The position numbers and the translations under genes are program-made. Below are positions 7,979-17,628 of a stretch of 64,000 nucleotides of DNA, one piece after another (the stretch's first letter is position 1; each line of letters opens with the position of its first letter). The stretch spans positions 1,116,001 through 1,180,000 of the forward strand of contig NZ_QUSX01000001.1 of NCBI RefSeq assembly GCF_003933245.1, in the 5' to 3' direction. The DNA is from Maribacter algicola (lineage in GTDB: Bacteria > Bacteroidota > Bacteroidia > Flavobacteriales > Flavobacteriaceae). Under the pieces are notes generated by a model. It worked only from the letters and a program-made list of their open reading frames with translations. It searched no databases and was not told where the DNA came from.

Positions 7979-9355
7979 CTACACAAAGGTCCTCTTGATT
8001 TCCCTTCTCAAAAAATAACCGGTAACGATGGTTGCCAGGACATCGGCGATGGGGAAAGAGAGCCAAACACCCAATTCGCCAAACAATTTTGGAAGAACCA
8101 GAATCAAGGGAATGAAGAAAAAGCCCTGTCTGGAAAGTGTCAATAATAGCGCAGGAATGGCCTTGCCTATAGCCTGAAAATAGGCCGCCCCTATTAACTG
8201 TAGTGCTATGATTGGAGTTGCCGCAAAAACCCAACGCATCGCATTAGGGGCATTTTCCAAAACAAAAGCGTTCGTATTTACATCCTCTGGTGACATTCCA
8301 GGCTTATCGCTCAGGAAAAGTGCCGTAATTGCTTCGGGAAAAATCATGAGCCCTATGAAAACAATGGTCGCTAAAAGAGAGGCGTAGGTAATTGCCGTGT
8401 TGATGGTCTTTCGTACCCTATCGTATTTTCGGGCCCCATAATTAAATCCGGCAATGGGCAAAAATGCTTGGGTAACCCCAAACACGGGGAATAAGGCAAA
8501 CATCAACATTCTGCCAATGATGGCATACACCGCCACCATTGCCTCACCGCCCAAAGAAAATAGGATATTGTTCATAATCAAGTAAATGACACTTACCACT
8601 GCCTGTCTGGCTAAAGTGACAAAACCTAAGGACCCCATTTCCTGTACAACCGGCATGTCCAATCCCAAATGTTTCCATTGGATCTTCATTTCGGAATGCC
8701 TGGAAAAGAAAAAGTAACCAACATAAAGGAAACATAATATATAGCCAATCGTTGTTGCCCAGGCTGCTCCTGTCATACCCCAATCAAAAACATAGATAAA
8801 AACATAGTCCATCAGTAGGTTGCCTATGGATGGAATGATCATGGCAATCATGGCAAACTTTGGCTTCCCTTCGGCCCTAATTACCGTATTACCCATCATA
8901 CAAAGCGCCAAAAAAGGAACTCCGTACAGGACTATGGTGTAATAAATTTTTGCTGGATCGTAAATGGCCCCTTTTCCTCCAAAAGCGGGAATGATGGACT
9001 CAACAAAAGTGAGGCCGACAATGACCATGGAAATGGTTATAATCAGGGTAAGGGTGATTTGATTTCCGAAAGTCGTGAAGGCTTTTTCCTTGTTTTCGGC
9101 ACCAAGGGCCCTAGAGATGATACTAGATCCGCCTACACCAATGGCCATGCCCAAAGCCCCTATAAAAAAAGAAACGGGAAGCACAACATTGATGGCCGCT
9201 ATGGCTATGGAACCTATCCAGTTTCCAACAAAAATGGAATCGACCAATACATTCAAGGACATCACAAGGATTCCTATACTGGCAGGAACTGCCTGGCCTA
9301 CCAATAGCTTTCCAATGGGTTGTTTACCTAAATCTTCCGATGTGAATTTGGCCAT
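7979..9355 (-). CDS. MATE family multidrug / cation exporter
   Basis: This is a 458-residue polytopic membrane protein with about twelve hydrophobic segments in two related halves, as in MATE antiporters that expel drugs with Na+ or H+ influx. Typical segments are PIGKLLVGQAVPASIGILVM near the N-terminus, VGGSSIISRALG in the first half and PIAGFNYGARKYDRV in the second. I chose the ATG at 9355 because a longer frame would need a TTG start three codons upstream. It begins 29 bp after the DUF3050 gene on the same strand and may share its transcript. The substrate cannot be read from the sequence. Confidence 0.92.
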   Translation of the reverse strand: MAKFTSEDLGKQPIGKLLVGQAVPASIGILVMSLNVLVDSIFVGNWIGSIAIAAINVVLPVSFFIGALGMAIGVGGSSIISRALGAENKEKAFTTFGNQITLTLIITISMVIVGLTFVESIIPAFGGKGAIYDPAKIYYTIVLYGVPFLALCMMGNTVIRAEGKPKFAMIAMIIPSIGNLLMDYVFIYVFDWGMTGAAWATTIGYILCFLYVGYFFFSRHSEMKIQWKHLGLDMPVVQEMGSLGFVTLARQAVVSVIYLIMNNILFSLGGEAMVAVYAIIGRMLMFALFPVFGVTQAFLPIAGFNYGARKYDRVRKTINTAITYASLLATIVFIGLMIFPEAITALFLSDKPGMSPEDVNTNAFVLENAPNAMRWVFAATPIIALQLIGAAYFQAIGKAIPALLLTLSRQGFFFIPLILVLPKLFGELGVWLSFPIADVLATIVTGYFLRREIKRTFV

Positions 9356-9384
9356 AGGCCTCAATCTGTTTTCTTAAAAATGCC

Positions 9385-10179
9385 CTAGACCAAAGAAGAG
9401 GCATTTTTCTTTTGGTTTTGAATGGCTTCGCTTATGTAATCCCATAACTCAATTCTTCGCTGAAGTGCTTTTTTGGAAATATCTAGTACAGCCTCCCATT
9501 TTGATTTTTCATCCCCACATAGTTCCATCATCATTTTCAGGGAAAGCGGACCATGATCATCGCCATCCAGTTCTATATGTCTTCTCAGATAGTATTCCAA
9601 CTTGGGATATAGAGATGCCTTTCCATTGCTCTCGATAATCTTTAGGAACATATCTGGAATAAGTTCCTCCCTTCCAAAGGTGAAGGCCGCTGCTATTTCA
9701 TGAGGTTTGCCATCCGCTATTACATCAAAAGTAAATTGCATAAATTCCTTGACGGCATCGGGCAATCCTGATTGTAAGATACTTGTCTGGATATCACCCG
9801 ATTTTTTAACCGTATCAATAAACGCTTCAATAGGGTACGTCTTGGCATCCACTTCCTTCATGGCTTCTAGATACATCTCAAAATGGCTCCTAAAGTTTCC
9901 GGCCTCGTCCCTATCTGTCTCCTCTTCCAACACAATCTCATTGATAAACCGGGCCGTATTTGTATTACTGCAAGGTATCCAAGGTGTTGTAACACAGGTT
10001 AGGTTTATCTGTAATGCTTTTAGCAAGGACATAAAGTCCCATACCGCATATATATGTCCTTCCATAAAAAGCCTAACATCCTCAATAGTGGAGAGCTCGC
10101 TATAAAGCTGATGATTTTTTAAGGCCGACCTCAACGGGTCTAAGGCCTCCTCAATATGTCTAATATTCTTTTCGAGCAT
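9385..10179 (-). CDS. DUF3050 family protein
   Basis: The 264-residue, largely helical protein matches DUF3050: an HIYAVWDFMSLLK motif near residue 42, RFINEIVLEEETD near residue 75 and a YYLRRHIELDGDDHGP motif near residue 200. These His and acidic residues resemble those of heme-oxygenase-like helical bundles, where they could bind a metal. I chose the ATG at 10179, 11 bp after hemH, over an upstream ATG at 10236 that would overlap hemH by 46 bp and add residues unlike the family. Its position directly after ferrochelatase suggests co-expression, but a heme-related role is only inferred. Confidence 0.85.
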   Translation of the reverse strand: MLEKNIRHIEEALDPLRSALKNHQLYSELSTIEDVRLFMEGHIYAVWDFMSLLKALQINLTCVTTPWIPCSNTNTARFINEIVLEEETDRDEAGNFRSHFEMYLEAMKEVDAKTYPIEAFIDTVKKSGDIQTSILQSGLPDAVKEFMQFTFDVIADGKPHEIAAAFTFGREELIPDMFLKIIESNGKASLYPKLEYYLRRHIELDGDDHGPLSLKMMMELCGDEKSKWEAVLDISKKALQRRIELWDYISEAIQNQKKNASSLV

Positions 10180-10190
10180 ATCTTTATTAT

Positions 10191-11225
10191 TTAATAATGA
10201 GGCAATACCCCATCCTTTTCCCACGAGTCTATCCATTGCGCCATCAAGGAGACCCAGGCATCGTTGTCATTCAAACAAGGTATGTGTTTGTAGGCTTCCC
10301 CCCCAGCTTCCATAAACTGGTGTTTCCCTTCCATGGCGATTTCCTCCAAAGTTTCCAAACAATCCGCTACAAAGGCAGGGGTAACCACCGCCAACTTCTT
10401 CTTGCCCTCCTTCGGAAATCGTTCAAACTCAAAATCCGTATAGGGTTTCAGCCATGGGTCATTGGGCAAACGGGATTGGAAGGACACGCTTACTTTATCT
10501 TCCGGTAGGTTCATCTGGGTGCGGACCAGCTCGGTCATTTTATAGCATTGGTGGCGATAACAGGTATGGTGGGCTACAGAATTTGTATGGCAACAGGAGC
10601 CATCGATTTTACAATGGAACTTTGTTGGGTCCGATTTTCGGATATGCCGTTCCGGAATTCCGTGATAGGAAAAAAGAATGTGGTCATATTCAAAATCCTT
10701 CAAACCCTCCTTTATGGAATCCGAAAGGACTCGGATATAGTCGGTATTTTTATAAAATGCCGGTAAGGTGGTAATTTTTAGTTCAGGAAAAAAGGCATCC
10801 TTTACTTCCAACGCCTTTACTACCACGGTTTCATAGGAAGACATGGCATAATGTGGGTATAAGGGCACCAACAAAACCTCGACCACACCCTTGTTCTTAA
10901 GCTCTTGAAGCGCATTTTTAATGGTCATGCTTCCATATCGCATGCCCAGTGCCACAGGAAGTTTAGTTTGTTCGCGGAGCTTATCCGTAAACCGTTCCGA
11001 GAGCACGATCAAAGGCGAACCTTCTTCCCACCAAATCTTGGAATAGGCCTCTGCCGATTTTTTAGGTCGGGTTTGCAAGATGATTCCCCTAACAAGGATG
11101 TTACGCAATAACTTTGGAACGTCGATTACGCGTTCGTCCATAAGAAACTCGTCCAAATACGGTTTTACGTCCTTTGCCGTGGGACTATCAGGGGATCCCA
11201 AATTAACCAGTAAAACTCCTTTCAT
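10191..11225 (-). CDS. hemH: Ferrochelatase
   Basis: This 344-residue enzyme inserts Fe2+ into protoporphyrin IX, the last step of protoheme synthesis. Visible family motifs are GVLLVNLGSPDSP at the N-terminus, GMRYG near residue 98, FSYHGIPERHI with the catalytic His near residue 192, a following Cys/His-rich stretch (FHCKIDGSCC), and QSRLPNDPWLKP near residue 245. Length fits bacterial ferrochelatases. It is divergent from the MscS gene, with 161 bp between them. It lies ~3.4 kb from the main heme cluster and on the opposite strand, so it is probably a separate transcription unit with the DUF3050 gene. Confidence 0.97.
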   Translation of the reverse strand: MKGVLLVNLGSPDSPTAKDVKPYLDEFLMDERVIDVPKLLRNILVRGIILQTRPKKSAEAYSKIWWEEGSPLIVLSERFTDKLREQTKLPVALGMRYGSMTIKNALQELKNKGVVEVLLVPLYPHYAMSSYETVVVKALEVKDAFFPELKITTLPAFYKNTDYIRVLSDSIKEGLKDFEYDHILFSYHGIPERHIRKSDPTKFHCKIDGSCCHTNSVAHHTCYRHQCYKMTELVRTQMNLPEDKVSVSFQSRLPNDPWLKPYTDFEFERFPKEGKKKLAVVTPAFVADCLETLEEIAMEGKHQFMEAGGEAYKHIPCLNDNDAWVSLMAQWIDSWEKDGVLPHY

Positions 11226-11386
11226 TACCTAAAATTGATTTATGAACTGCAAAAATAACACTTGATATGCGATGATATTTTAATTTAGGGCATTAGTTTT
11301 CTATACTACCATAAAGTCCGTCGATTTATTTCACTATTGTTTTGTGGGCTACCAAATTTTAGTATGTTGTACCCAAACTTGGAGAT

Positions 11387-12460
11387 ATGGATACAGTTTT
11401 CGAAGATATTCCCAGGGAATCGTTGATTTATTTAGGTATTTCGTTCACGGTTTTCCTCATAATCTATTGGGTTACGCTATTTGTATTGCGAAAATTTGGT
11501 AAAGACCCCCGGTATTTGGTGCCCGAGGGGGTCATGAAAAAGGTTGCCTTTCCCATTTTTCTCCTATTTGTTTCCATTGTGGTCCGTATGACTTCCTTTA
11601 GACAATTATTGGGTATGGAAAACGAGGAATACTGGTTCAAAAAGGCCAGTACCCTTCTTTTTATATTCGCTATGACTTGGCTTATCATTGGAATCCTAAA
11701 AGTGGTCAAACAACTCATCATCCACAATTATGATGTAAACACGGAGGACAATCTTAAGGCCCGAAAAATCTATACGCAATTCAATATTCTGGAACGAATC
11801 GTCATATTCATAGTTGTAATTCTGGCCATTGGAGCAGTCCTTATGAGTTTTCAAGAAATCAGGGAGGTAGGGGTAAGTATTTTTGCATCGGCCGGGGTGG
11901 CAGGTATCATCATTGGTTTTTCGGCTCAAAAACTTATCGGAACCGTATTGGCGGGCATACAGATTGCCATTGCCCAGCCCATAAAGTTGGATGATGTAGT
12001 TATCGTAGAAGGGGAATGGGGCCGTATCGAGGAAATCACGTTAACCTATGTGGTCGTAAAAATTTGGGATAAACGCCGTCTCATTGTACCTACGCCTTAT
12101 TTTATTGAAAAACCTTTTCAAAACTGGACCAAAACTTCCTCAGACATTTTGGGCACCGTTTTTTTATATACCGATTACAAGGTTCCTTTTGATGCTTTAC
12201 GGGAGAAATTGACCCAGATTTTGGAAAATACCGATTTATGGGACAAAGAAGTTAATGTATTGCAGGTAACCGATAGCAAGGCCAATTTTGTAGAGATAAG
12301 AGCCCTCATGAGTGCCAAGGATTCTTCTACGGCATGGGATTTGAGGGTGCATGTACGAGAAAAATTGATATCTTTCCTTCAGGAAAATTATCCGGAAAGT
12401 ATTGTTCATAATAGGTTGTTGATCAACGACAAAGATCTTGCTCCTTCCAAGACGGATTAA
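11387..12460 (+). CDS. MscS-type mechanosensitive ion channel
   Basis: The 357-residue inner-membrane protein has about four N-terminal membrane segments. The pore-lining helix and beta domain follow: GIIIGFSAQKLIGTVLAGI near residue 180, then PIKLDDVVIVEGEWGRIEEI and VPTPYFIEKPFQNW. MscS channels open under membrane tension to release solutes during hypo-osmotic shock. The C-terminal ~100 residues form the usual alpha/beta vestibule domain. It is monocistronic or co-transcribed with the DUF1460 gene 103 bp downstream. Confidence 0.93.
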   Translation: MDTVFEDIPRESLIYLGISFTVFLIIYWVTLFVLRKFGKDPRYLVPEGVMKKVAFPIFLLFVSIVVRMTSFRQLLGMENEEYWFKKASTLLFIFAMTWLIIGILKVVKQLIIHNYDVNTEDNLKARKIYTQFNILERIVIFIVVILAIGAVLMSFQEIREVGVSIFASAGVAGIIIGFSAQKLIGTVLAGIQIAIAQPIKLDDVVIVEGEWGRIEEITLTYVVVKIWDKRRLIVPTPYFIEKPFQNWTKTSSDILGTVFLYTDYKVPFDALREKLTQILENTDLWDKEVNVLQVTDSKANFVEIRALMSAKDSSTAWDLRVHVREKLISFLQENYPESIVHNRLLINDKDLAPSKTD

Positions 12461-12563
12461 CACAAACTAATGAAACCCTCATCGCGGGATTTGTTAGGAT
12501 AAGTTAAATACCTCTACAAAAGTAAATGATTAATAATCAAGCCATTGACCTAATTTTAAACGT

Positions 12564-13406
12564 ATGAAATATACCTTACTATTTTTCCTTTTGTTCCTTC
12601 CATTGAGTAGGACAAAGGCCCAGACTATCACCTGCTCTCCATTGGACAGGCAGGCTGTACAGACTAAAATTGATGAGACCCAAGGTTTGGAACAACCTGA
12701 TTTTGGACAAACCTTAGTCGCGGTAGGCAAAACTTTTCTAAAGACGCCATACGTGGCCAAAACACTGGAAATTGGGAACACGGAAACTTTGGTAATTAAC
12801 CTACAGGGGCTGGATTGTACGACGTTCGTAGAAAATGTTCTTACATTTTCATTGATGCTTAAGGAGGATAAAACCACATTCGATGACTTTACTCGGACAT
12901 TAGAAACCATTCGGTATAAAGATGGAGACCTTGACGGTTATGCGTCTAGACTTCATTACTTTTCAGAATGGATCGCCAATAATACAGAAAAGGGGTTAAT
13001 AGAGGATATTACAGGAGAGATTGGCGGCAACCAAATTACCAAGGACATCAACTTTATGAGCGAGCATCGTGACCTCTATCCCTTTCTTGCTGACGATACC
13101 AATTTCGAAAAAATAAAGACATCCGAGAATTTCCTGAACAGTCAGCCTATTTGTGTTTTGGCTCAGGATGAAATTGCCAACAACGAACATTTGATACAAT
13201 CCGGTGATATCATTGCCTTGGCAACCTCCATCAACGGACTGGATGTTACCCATACCGGAATAGCCACTCGTGAGGCTGACGGGAGAATTCATCTTCTACA
13301 TGCCTCAACAGGTTCTATGGAAGTGGAAGTTTCGGAAAAACCGCTAGCGGAATATTTGAAAAAAATAAAAGGTAATACTGGTATTATGGTGGCAAGGCCA
13401 CTATAA
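12564..13406 (+). CDS. DUF1460 NlpC/P60-like amidase-fold protein, exported
   Basis: The 280-residue protein has a signal peptide ending after TKAQ at about residue 20. It matches DUF1460, a family with a cysteine-peptidase fold and N-acetylmuramoyl-L-alanine amidase-like activity in studied members. The nucleophile is the Cys in LDCTTFVENVL near residue 89, and the likely catalytic His is in DVTHTGIA near residue 232, followed by LHAS. It probably acts on peptidoglycan fragments in the periplasm. The substrate is inferred from the family. Confidence 0.9.
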   Translation: MKYTLLFFLLFLPLSRTKAQTITCSPLDRQAVQTKIDETQGLEQPDFGQTLVAVGKTFLKTPYVAKTLEIGNTETLVINLQGLDCTTFVENVLTFSLMLKEDKTTFDDFTRTLETIRYKDGDLDGYASRLHYFSEWIANNTEKGLIEDITGEIGGNQITKDINFMSEHRDLYPFLADDTNFEKIKTSENFLNSQPICVLAQDEIANNEHLIQSGDIIALATSINGLDVTHTGIATREADGRIHLLHASTGSMEVEVSEKPLAEYLKKIKGNTGIMVARPL

Positions 13407-13570
13407 GGCTAAAAAATAAAAACCAACCACTGGGTTTGTTCCCCCAATTAGAAAAGGCAGAAGTCTTTTTAAATCTATCGAAAACTATCTAGGTTTTATC
13501 GATGAACAGCAAAAATATCTTTAAAACTCGTTGTACTTATTTCGAATACAAACTACTTAGTTTGTTAAAT

Positions 13571-14464
13571 TCAAGTAGTACTAGCCAACGCCATCACATA
13601 TTTCTTGGGCGTTGTCCCATACTTTTTCTTAAAAGCAGCTATAAAATGGCTGGATGTACTATAGCCAATCTTTAAGCCGATCTCAGTAACATTATATTGA
13701 CCGGATTCTAGTAACTTCCTGGCATGTTCCATTTTATAATCGAATAGAAAGCTGTACACGGAATCGCCATAGATTTGCTTAAAACCCTCTTTTAAACGCT
13801 TTAAACTCAGGCCTATTTCTTTGGAAAGCTGGGTCAAGGTAGGTGGTTCCGCCATATTGGAAATAATGATTTCCTTGGCCTTTCGGATCCGTTTCACGTT
13901 ATCCTCGTCTACCAGAAACGGACACTGTTCTACATCGGCATCCGTATTTTTATTAAAATAAAGAGCGATCAATTCATATATCTTGCCTTTTAAATAAAGT
14001 CCTTTTATCGTTGGATGTAGATTGTAGTTGATGATCTGACTCAAAACCACAGCGATTGGGGGCGATACCGGTTCCTGTGCATAATACTTCTTTTCCTGGT
14101 TCTCTTCACTAAGAAAAGGAATATAACCGGCCTCGTCTGAAAACAAGGAATGAAATTTACGTATACTCATTACCACGGAAACCATCCATGAATTTGGGGC
14201 CAACATAAGGTTCAAGGGCAAATCCAATTGCGTATTATAAAGCAACAGCGAATTCTCCTCGGATACCTCCAAGGCATAGGTTCCTTGGTTAAAAACAAAC
14301 TTCCCCCCTCCTTTTAAACAGAAGTGGAATTGGATATAACTGCGGTTGATCTCGCGTGTGACGTTCTTTGTTTCTGAAGTATTGTTCTGAATTTTAAGTA
14401 CATAAAATCCATTTTCTATCAGTAGTTCCTCAAAGGAACCTTGGGCGATGTTTTTGCTTTCCAT
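13571..14464 (-). CDS. AraC-family transcription regulator, divergent from hemA
   Basis: The 297-residue protein has an N-terminal cupin-like sensor part (to ~190) and a C-terminal AraC DNA-binding domain. Both helix-turn-helix units are visible: LTQLSKEIGLSLKRLKEGFK and VTEIGLKIGYSTSSHFIAAF, ending in the KKYGTTPKKY signature. The overall form resembles PchR-type siderophore regulators. It is transcribed away from hemA across a 195-bp gap, a common arrangement for a regulator of the neighbouring operon. That gap holds TTAGAC (14528-14533) and its inverted copy GTCTAA (14576-14581), which could be binding half-sites, though short. Heme or iron sensing is inference. Confidence 0.92.
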   Translation of the reverse strand: MESKNIAQGSFEELLIENGFYVLKIQNNTSETKNVTREINRSYIQFHFCLKGGGKFVFNQGTYALEVSEENSLLLYNTQLDLPLNLMLAPNSWMVSVVMSIRKFHSLFSDEAGYIPFLSEENQEKKYYAQEPVSPPIAVVLSQIINYNLHPTIKGLYLKGKIYELIALYFNKNTDADVEQCPFLVDEDNVKRIRKAKEIIISNMAEPPTLTQLSKEIGLSLKRLKEGFKQIYGDSVYSFLFDYKMEHARKLLESGQYNVTEIGLKIGYSTSSHFIAAFKKKYGTTPKKYVMALASTT

Positions 14465-14640
14465 ACTTTCGCAACTTAAAAGCTATTATTTAGAATCTAT
14501 CTAAACAACAACGATGGAAGATTTCCGTTAGACGTTGTAAAAATAGGGGTTTTGAGCCGATTTATATTGTATTTTGTCTAAAATCACTTCTACCGACGCT
14601 TATAGTTCCTCAAGCGTTATTTTTATTTAATCGATGCGTT

Positions 14641-14648
14641 TATTTTTG
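14641..14648 (+). promoter_or_regulatory. Possible -7 element of the hemA promoter
   Basis: TATTTTTG fits the Bacteroidetes TAnnTTTG -7 consensus and lies 11 bp before the hemA ATG. There is no TTG at the expected -33 spacing, so the call is weak. If correct, the leader would be only a few bases long. Confidence 0.3.
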
Positions 14649-14659
14649 TCGCCGCAACT

Positions 14660-15916
14660 ATGAAGGACTATCACATTTCTAAACATAACTCCTTTTATAC
14701 GATCGGCCTTAATTATAAAAAGGCTGATGCCGAGGTAAGAGGGAAATTCAGTTTGGACGAGGCATCCATGACGGCACTCCTGGCAAAAGCGAAGGAACAG
14801 GGTATCGATGGGTTATTGGCCACCTCCACCTGTAATAGAACTGAACTTCATGGTTTTGCCCAGCATCCCTTTCAATTGATCAAATTATTGTGCGACTTTT
14901 CCCTTGGCAGTGTGGAGGAGTTTCAAGAAGTGGCCTATGTGTATAAAAACAAGGAAGCTATTTCGCACTTATTTCGGGTTGGAACGGGATTGGATAGTCA
15001 GATTTTAGGTGATTTTGAAATCATCAGTCAATTAAAGCAGAGTTTTTTCCGTTCTAAAAAACAGGATATCGCCAATCCGTTCATAGAGCGTTTGGTCAAT
15101 GCGGTCATTCAGGCCAGCAAACGCATAAAAAATGAAACCGAGATATCTTCGGGTGCAACTTCGGTGGCATTTGCATCGGTTCAATATATTTTAAACAACG
15201 TTGAGAATATTTCCGAAAAGAACATTCTTCTCTTTGGTACGGGTAAAATTGGACGAAACACCTGTGAAAATCTTATCAAGCATACCAAAAACCCACATAT
15301 TACACTAATTAACCGAACTAAGGAGAAAGCGGATAAGGTGGGTGGTAAGTTTAACCTTACCGTTAAGGATTATGGTGACCTGCAAGCGGAAATACGCAAA
15401 ACAGATGTTCTGGTCGTTGCCACAGGTGCACAAAAGCCCACCGTTTGCAAAGAACTCATTTACACAAAGAACCCTTTATTAATTTTAGATCTTTCAATTC
15501 CTAAAAATGTGGACGACAACGTTTTGGAACTGGATAACGTATCCCTCCTACATTTGGACCATTTATCCCAAATGACGGACGAAACCCTGGAGAAACGGAA
15601 GCTTTTCATCCCAAGAGCGGAAGCTATCATTGAAGAAGTCAAGGAAGATTTCATACAATGGCTGGAGACGCGTAAATTTGCTCCCGTTATCAAGGCACTT
15701 AAAATGAAGCTAAAGACCATGAAGGATGAAGAGTTGGACTATCAATCCAAAAAAACCTCAAATTTTGATGCCGAACAGGCCGAAATCATATCCAACAGAA
15801 TCATCCAGAAAATCACCAAGCAATTTGCCAACCATCTTAAGGACGACACTATTGATTCAGATTCTAGCCTAGAGCTTATCCAAAAAGTGTTTCAATTAGA
15901 GCTAGAGACTAAATGA
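14660..15916 (+). CDS. hemA: Glutamyl-tRNA reductase
   Basis: This 418-residue enzyme reduces glutamyl-tRNA(Glu) to glutamate-1-semialdehyde with NADPH, the committed step of the C5 heme pathway. The catalytic Cys58 lies in ATSTCNRTEL. The substrate domain motif GLDSQILGDFEI is near residue 113, the NADPH-binding loop GTGKIGRNTCEN near 195, and the helical dimerisation domain occupies the last ~100 residues. It heads a + strand heme operon; its TGA overlaps the ATG of hemCD by 4 bp. Regulation by the divergent AraC-type gene is likely. Confidence 0.98.
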   Translation: MKDYHISKHNSFYTIGLNYKKADAEVRGKFSLDEASMTALLAKAKEQGIDGLLATSTCNRTELHGFAQHPFQLIKLLCDFSLGSVEEFQEVAYVYKNKEAISHLFRVGTGLDSQILGDFEIISQLKQSFFRSKKQDIANPFIERLVNAVIQASKRIKNETEISSGATSVAFASVQYILNNVENISEKNILLFGTGKIGRNTCENLIKHTKNPHITLINRTKEKADKVGGKFNLTVKDYGDLQAEIRKTDVLVVATGAQKPTVCKELIYTKNPLLILDLSIPKNVDDNVLELDNVSLLHLDHLSQMTDETLEKRKLFIPRAEAIIEEVKEDFIQWLETRKFAPVIKALKMKLKTMKDEELDYQSKKTSNFDAEQAEIISNRIIQKITKQFANHLKDDTIDSDSSLELIQKVFQLELETK

Positions 15917-17493
15917 GTAAAAGTATTCGCATAGGCACGCGCGATAGTGAATTGGCACTATGGCAGGCCAATACCGTTAAAGAGCAGCTTGAGGCATTAG
16001 GCCATTCCGTAACATTGGTTCCTGTCAAATCAACCGGCGACCTAGTTTTGGACAAACCACTGTATGAACTTGGTATAACAGGGATTTTCACCAAAACCTT
16101 GGACGTGGCCATGCTCAATGGTGATATCGATATAGCGGTACACTCCATGAAGGATGTACCTACTCAACTCCCAAAAGGCATTGTTCAAGCTGCGGTCCTC
16201 AAAAGGGCCAACTATATGGATATTCTGGCCTTTAAGAACAATGAGGAGTTCTTGGGTTCTCCTGATGGCATTATCGCTACCGGAAGTTTGCGAAGAAAGG
16301 CACAATGGCTAAACCGATATCCTTCCCATACCGTAGTAGACCTTAGGGGGAACGTGAACAGCCGCTTACAAAAGTTGAAGGATAACGATTGGAACGGGGC
16401 CATATTTGCAGCCGCGGGGTTGGAACGGATTGGCTTGGAACCTGAGAATACAATCGGACTCACATGGATGGTACCCGCACCTGCACAAGGCGCTATTATG
16501 GTGGTAGCCATGGAAAATAATCAGGAAATTCGTAAAATATGTGCCGAACTCAACCATGAGGAAACCGAAATCTGCACAAAAGTGGAACGTGAATTCCTAA
16601 GGGAATTGGAAGGTGGGTGTTCGGCCCCAATCGGCGCCTTAGCCTATATTGATAAAGAGAACGTCGTTAACCTCAAAGGGGTCCTTCTGACCGTTGACGG
16701 ATCAAAAAAGCTTGAAGCCTCCTTAACGGCACCCCTGGGCAAACATAAAAACCTAGGGATTGATGCCGCACGAAGTATTTTAAGCCGCGGGGGAAGACGC
16801 CTTATGAACGAATTACAAGGTGCGGACCTCAAGACCAATATATTTTCCACAAAAAAACTGACCGAGGCCCAATTACAAAGATTCAAGGGCTCCATTAAAG
16901 TTGATTCCGATGATTTTATAAAGATTAGCCCTAACAGGATTTCTCCAATAGTGTTAAAAAAGGAGCATAAAAATGTAGTTTTTACCAGTAAGAATGCCGT
17001 AGAAAGTCTTTTGACGAACATAAGTCCCGAAGAACTTCAATTTGAGAATATTTACTGCGTAGGCAGGAAAACAAGGAGACTTATTCGGAAAAAAATTGGT
17101 AAAGTGACCCATTTTGAAAACAGTGCTACGGATTTGGCGAATTATCTGGTGGAATATATAGAGGGTACAGAAGTCACCTATTTTCATGGAAACCTTAGTT
17201 TGGATCATCTGCCCAGCATTTTGGAGGAAAACCAGATTACCGTAAACAAAATTGAGGCCTACAGGACCAAACTTTCCAGCAAATCCATATCGGAGTCGGT
17301 TGAGGGTATTTTGTTTTATAGCCCTTCTACCGTAGAAAGTTATTTATTAAAAAACAAGCCACATTCAATTGCTTATTGCATTGGGGAAACCACAGCAACC
17401 GAAGCCCGGAAACATTTCAAGGAAGTGAAAGTTGCAAAAATACCCGATACAGAAAGTGTCATTGATTTGGTAAATGAGGATTATAGTAGTTAG
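15913..17493 (+). CDS. hemC: Fused hydroxymethylbilane synthase - uroporphyrinogen-III synthase
   Basis: The 526-residue product joins two consecutive heme enzymes. Residues 1-~300 are HemC: IGTRDSELALWQA, HSMKDVPTQLP, GSLRRKAQW and GGCSAPIGAL, whose Cys236 would carry the dipyrromethane cofactor. Residues ~310-526 are a divergent HemD: NVVFTSKNAVESLL, IYCVGRKTRR, YFHGNLSLDHLP and ILFYSPSTVESYL. HemC polymerises porphobilinogen and HemD closes the ring, so fusion could channel the unstable linear product. A normal HemC is ~310 residues, so the extra length is the HemD part. It overlaps hemA by ATGA. Confidence 0.95.
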   Translation: MSKSIRIGTRDSELALWQANTVKEQLEALGHSVTLVPVKSTGDLVLDKPLYELGITGIFTKTLDVAMLNGDIDIAVHSMKDVPTQLPKGIVQAAVLKRANYMDILAFKNNEEFLGSPDGIIATGSLRRKAQWLNRYPSHTVVDLRGNVNSRLQKLKDNDWNGAIFAAAGLERIGLEPENTIGLTWMVPAPAQGAIMVVAMENNQEIRKICAELNHEETEICTKVEREFLRELEGGCSAPIGALAYIDKENVVNLKGVLLTVDGSKKLEASLTAPLGKHKNLGIDAARSILSRGGRRLMNELQGADLKTNIFSTKKLTEAQLQRFKGSIKVDSDDFIKISPNRISPIVLKKEHKNVVFTSKNAVESLLTNISPEELQFENIYCVGRKTRRLIRKKIGKVTHFENSATDLANYLVEYIEGTEVTYFHGNLSLDHLPSILEENQITVNKIEAYRTKLSSKSISESVEGILFYSPSTVESYLLKNKPHSIAYCIGETTATEARKHFKEVKVAKIPDTESVIDLVNEDYSS

Positions 17494-17628
17494 AAAATAC
17501 AAGTTCAAGAGCAAGATTCAAGCTCAAATAAAAAATTGCTTAGCAATAACGAACAACCAAAAACCAACAACAAACAACCAAGAAATCCAACAGCCAATAG
17601 CTAATAGCAAACAGCCAATAGCAATAAT
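17494..17628 (+). repeat. AC-rich low-complexity spacer between hemCD and hemE
   Basis: This 135-bp gap is built of short A/C-rich words (AACAACCAA, ACCAACAAC). It contains an exact 13-bp direct repeat, AACAGCCAATAGC, at 17589-17601 and 17610-17622. No ORF, hairpin or promoter stands out. A similar word pattern, inverted, occurs at 30946-30980, and a related GT/TA-rich one at 46515-46584. Confidence 0.6.

Noticed and set aside
8544..9377. Open frames overlapping the MATE gene
   Set aside because: They are shadows of a clear MATE exporter with no coding features.
10179..10236. Longer N-terminus of the DUF3050 gene
   Set aside because: It would overlap hemH by 46 bp and adds residues not expected in the family; the ATG at 10179 fits better.
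17494..17628. CRISPR array in the AC-rich spacer
   Set aside because: Repeats are 9-13 bp, uneven in spacing, and no spacer pattern or cas genes occur.
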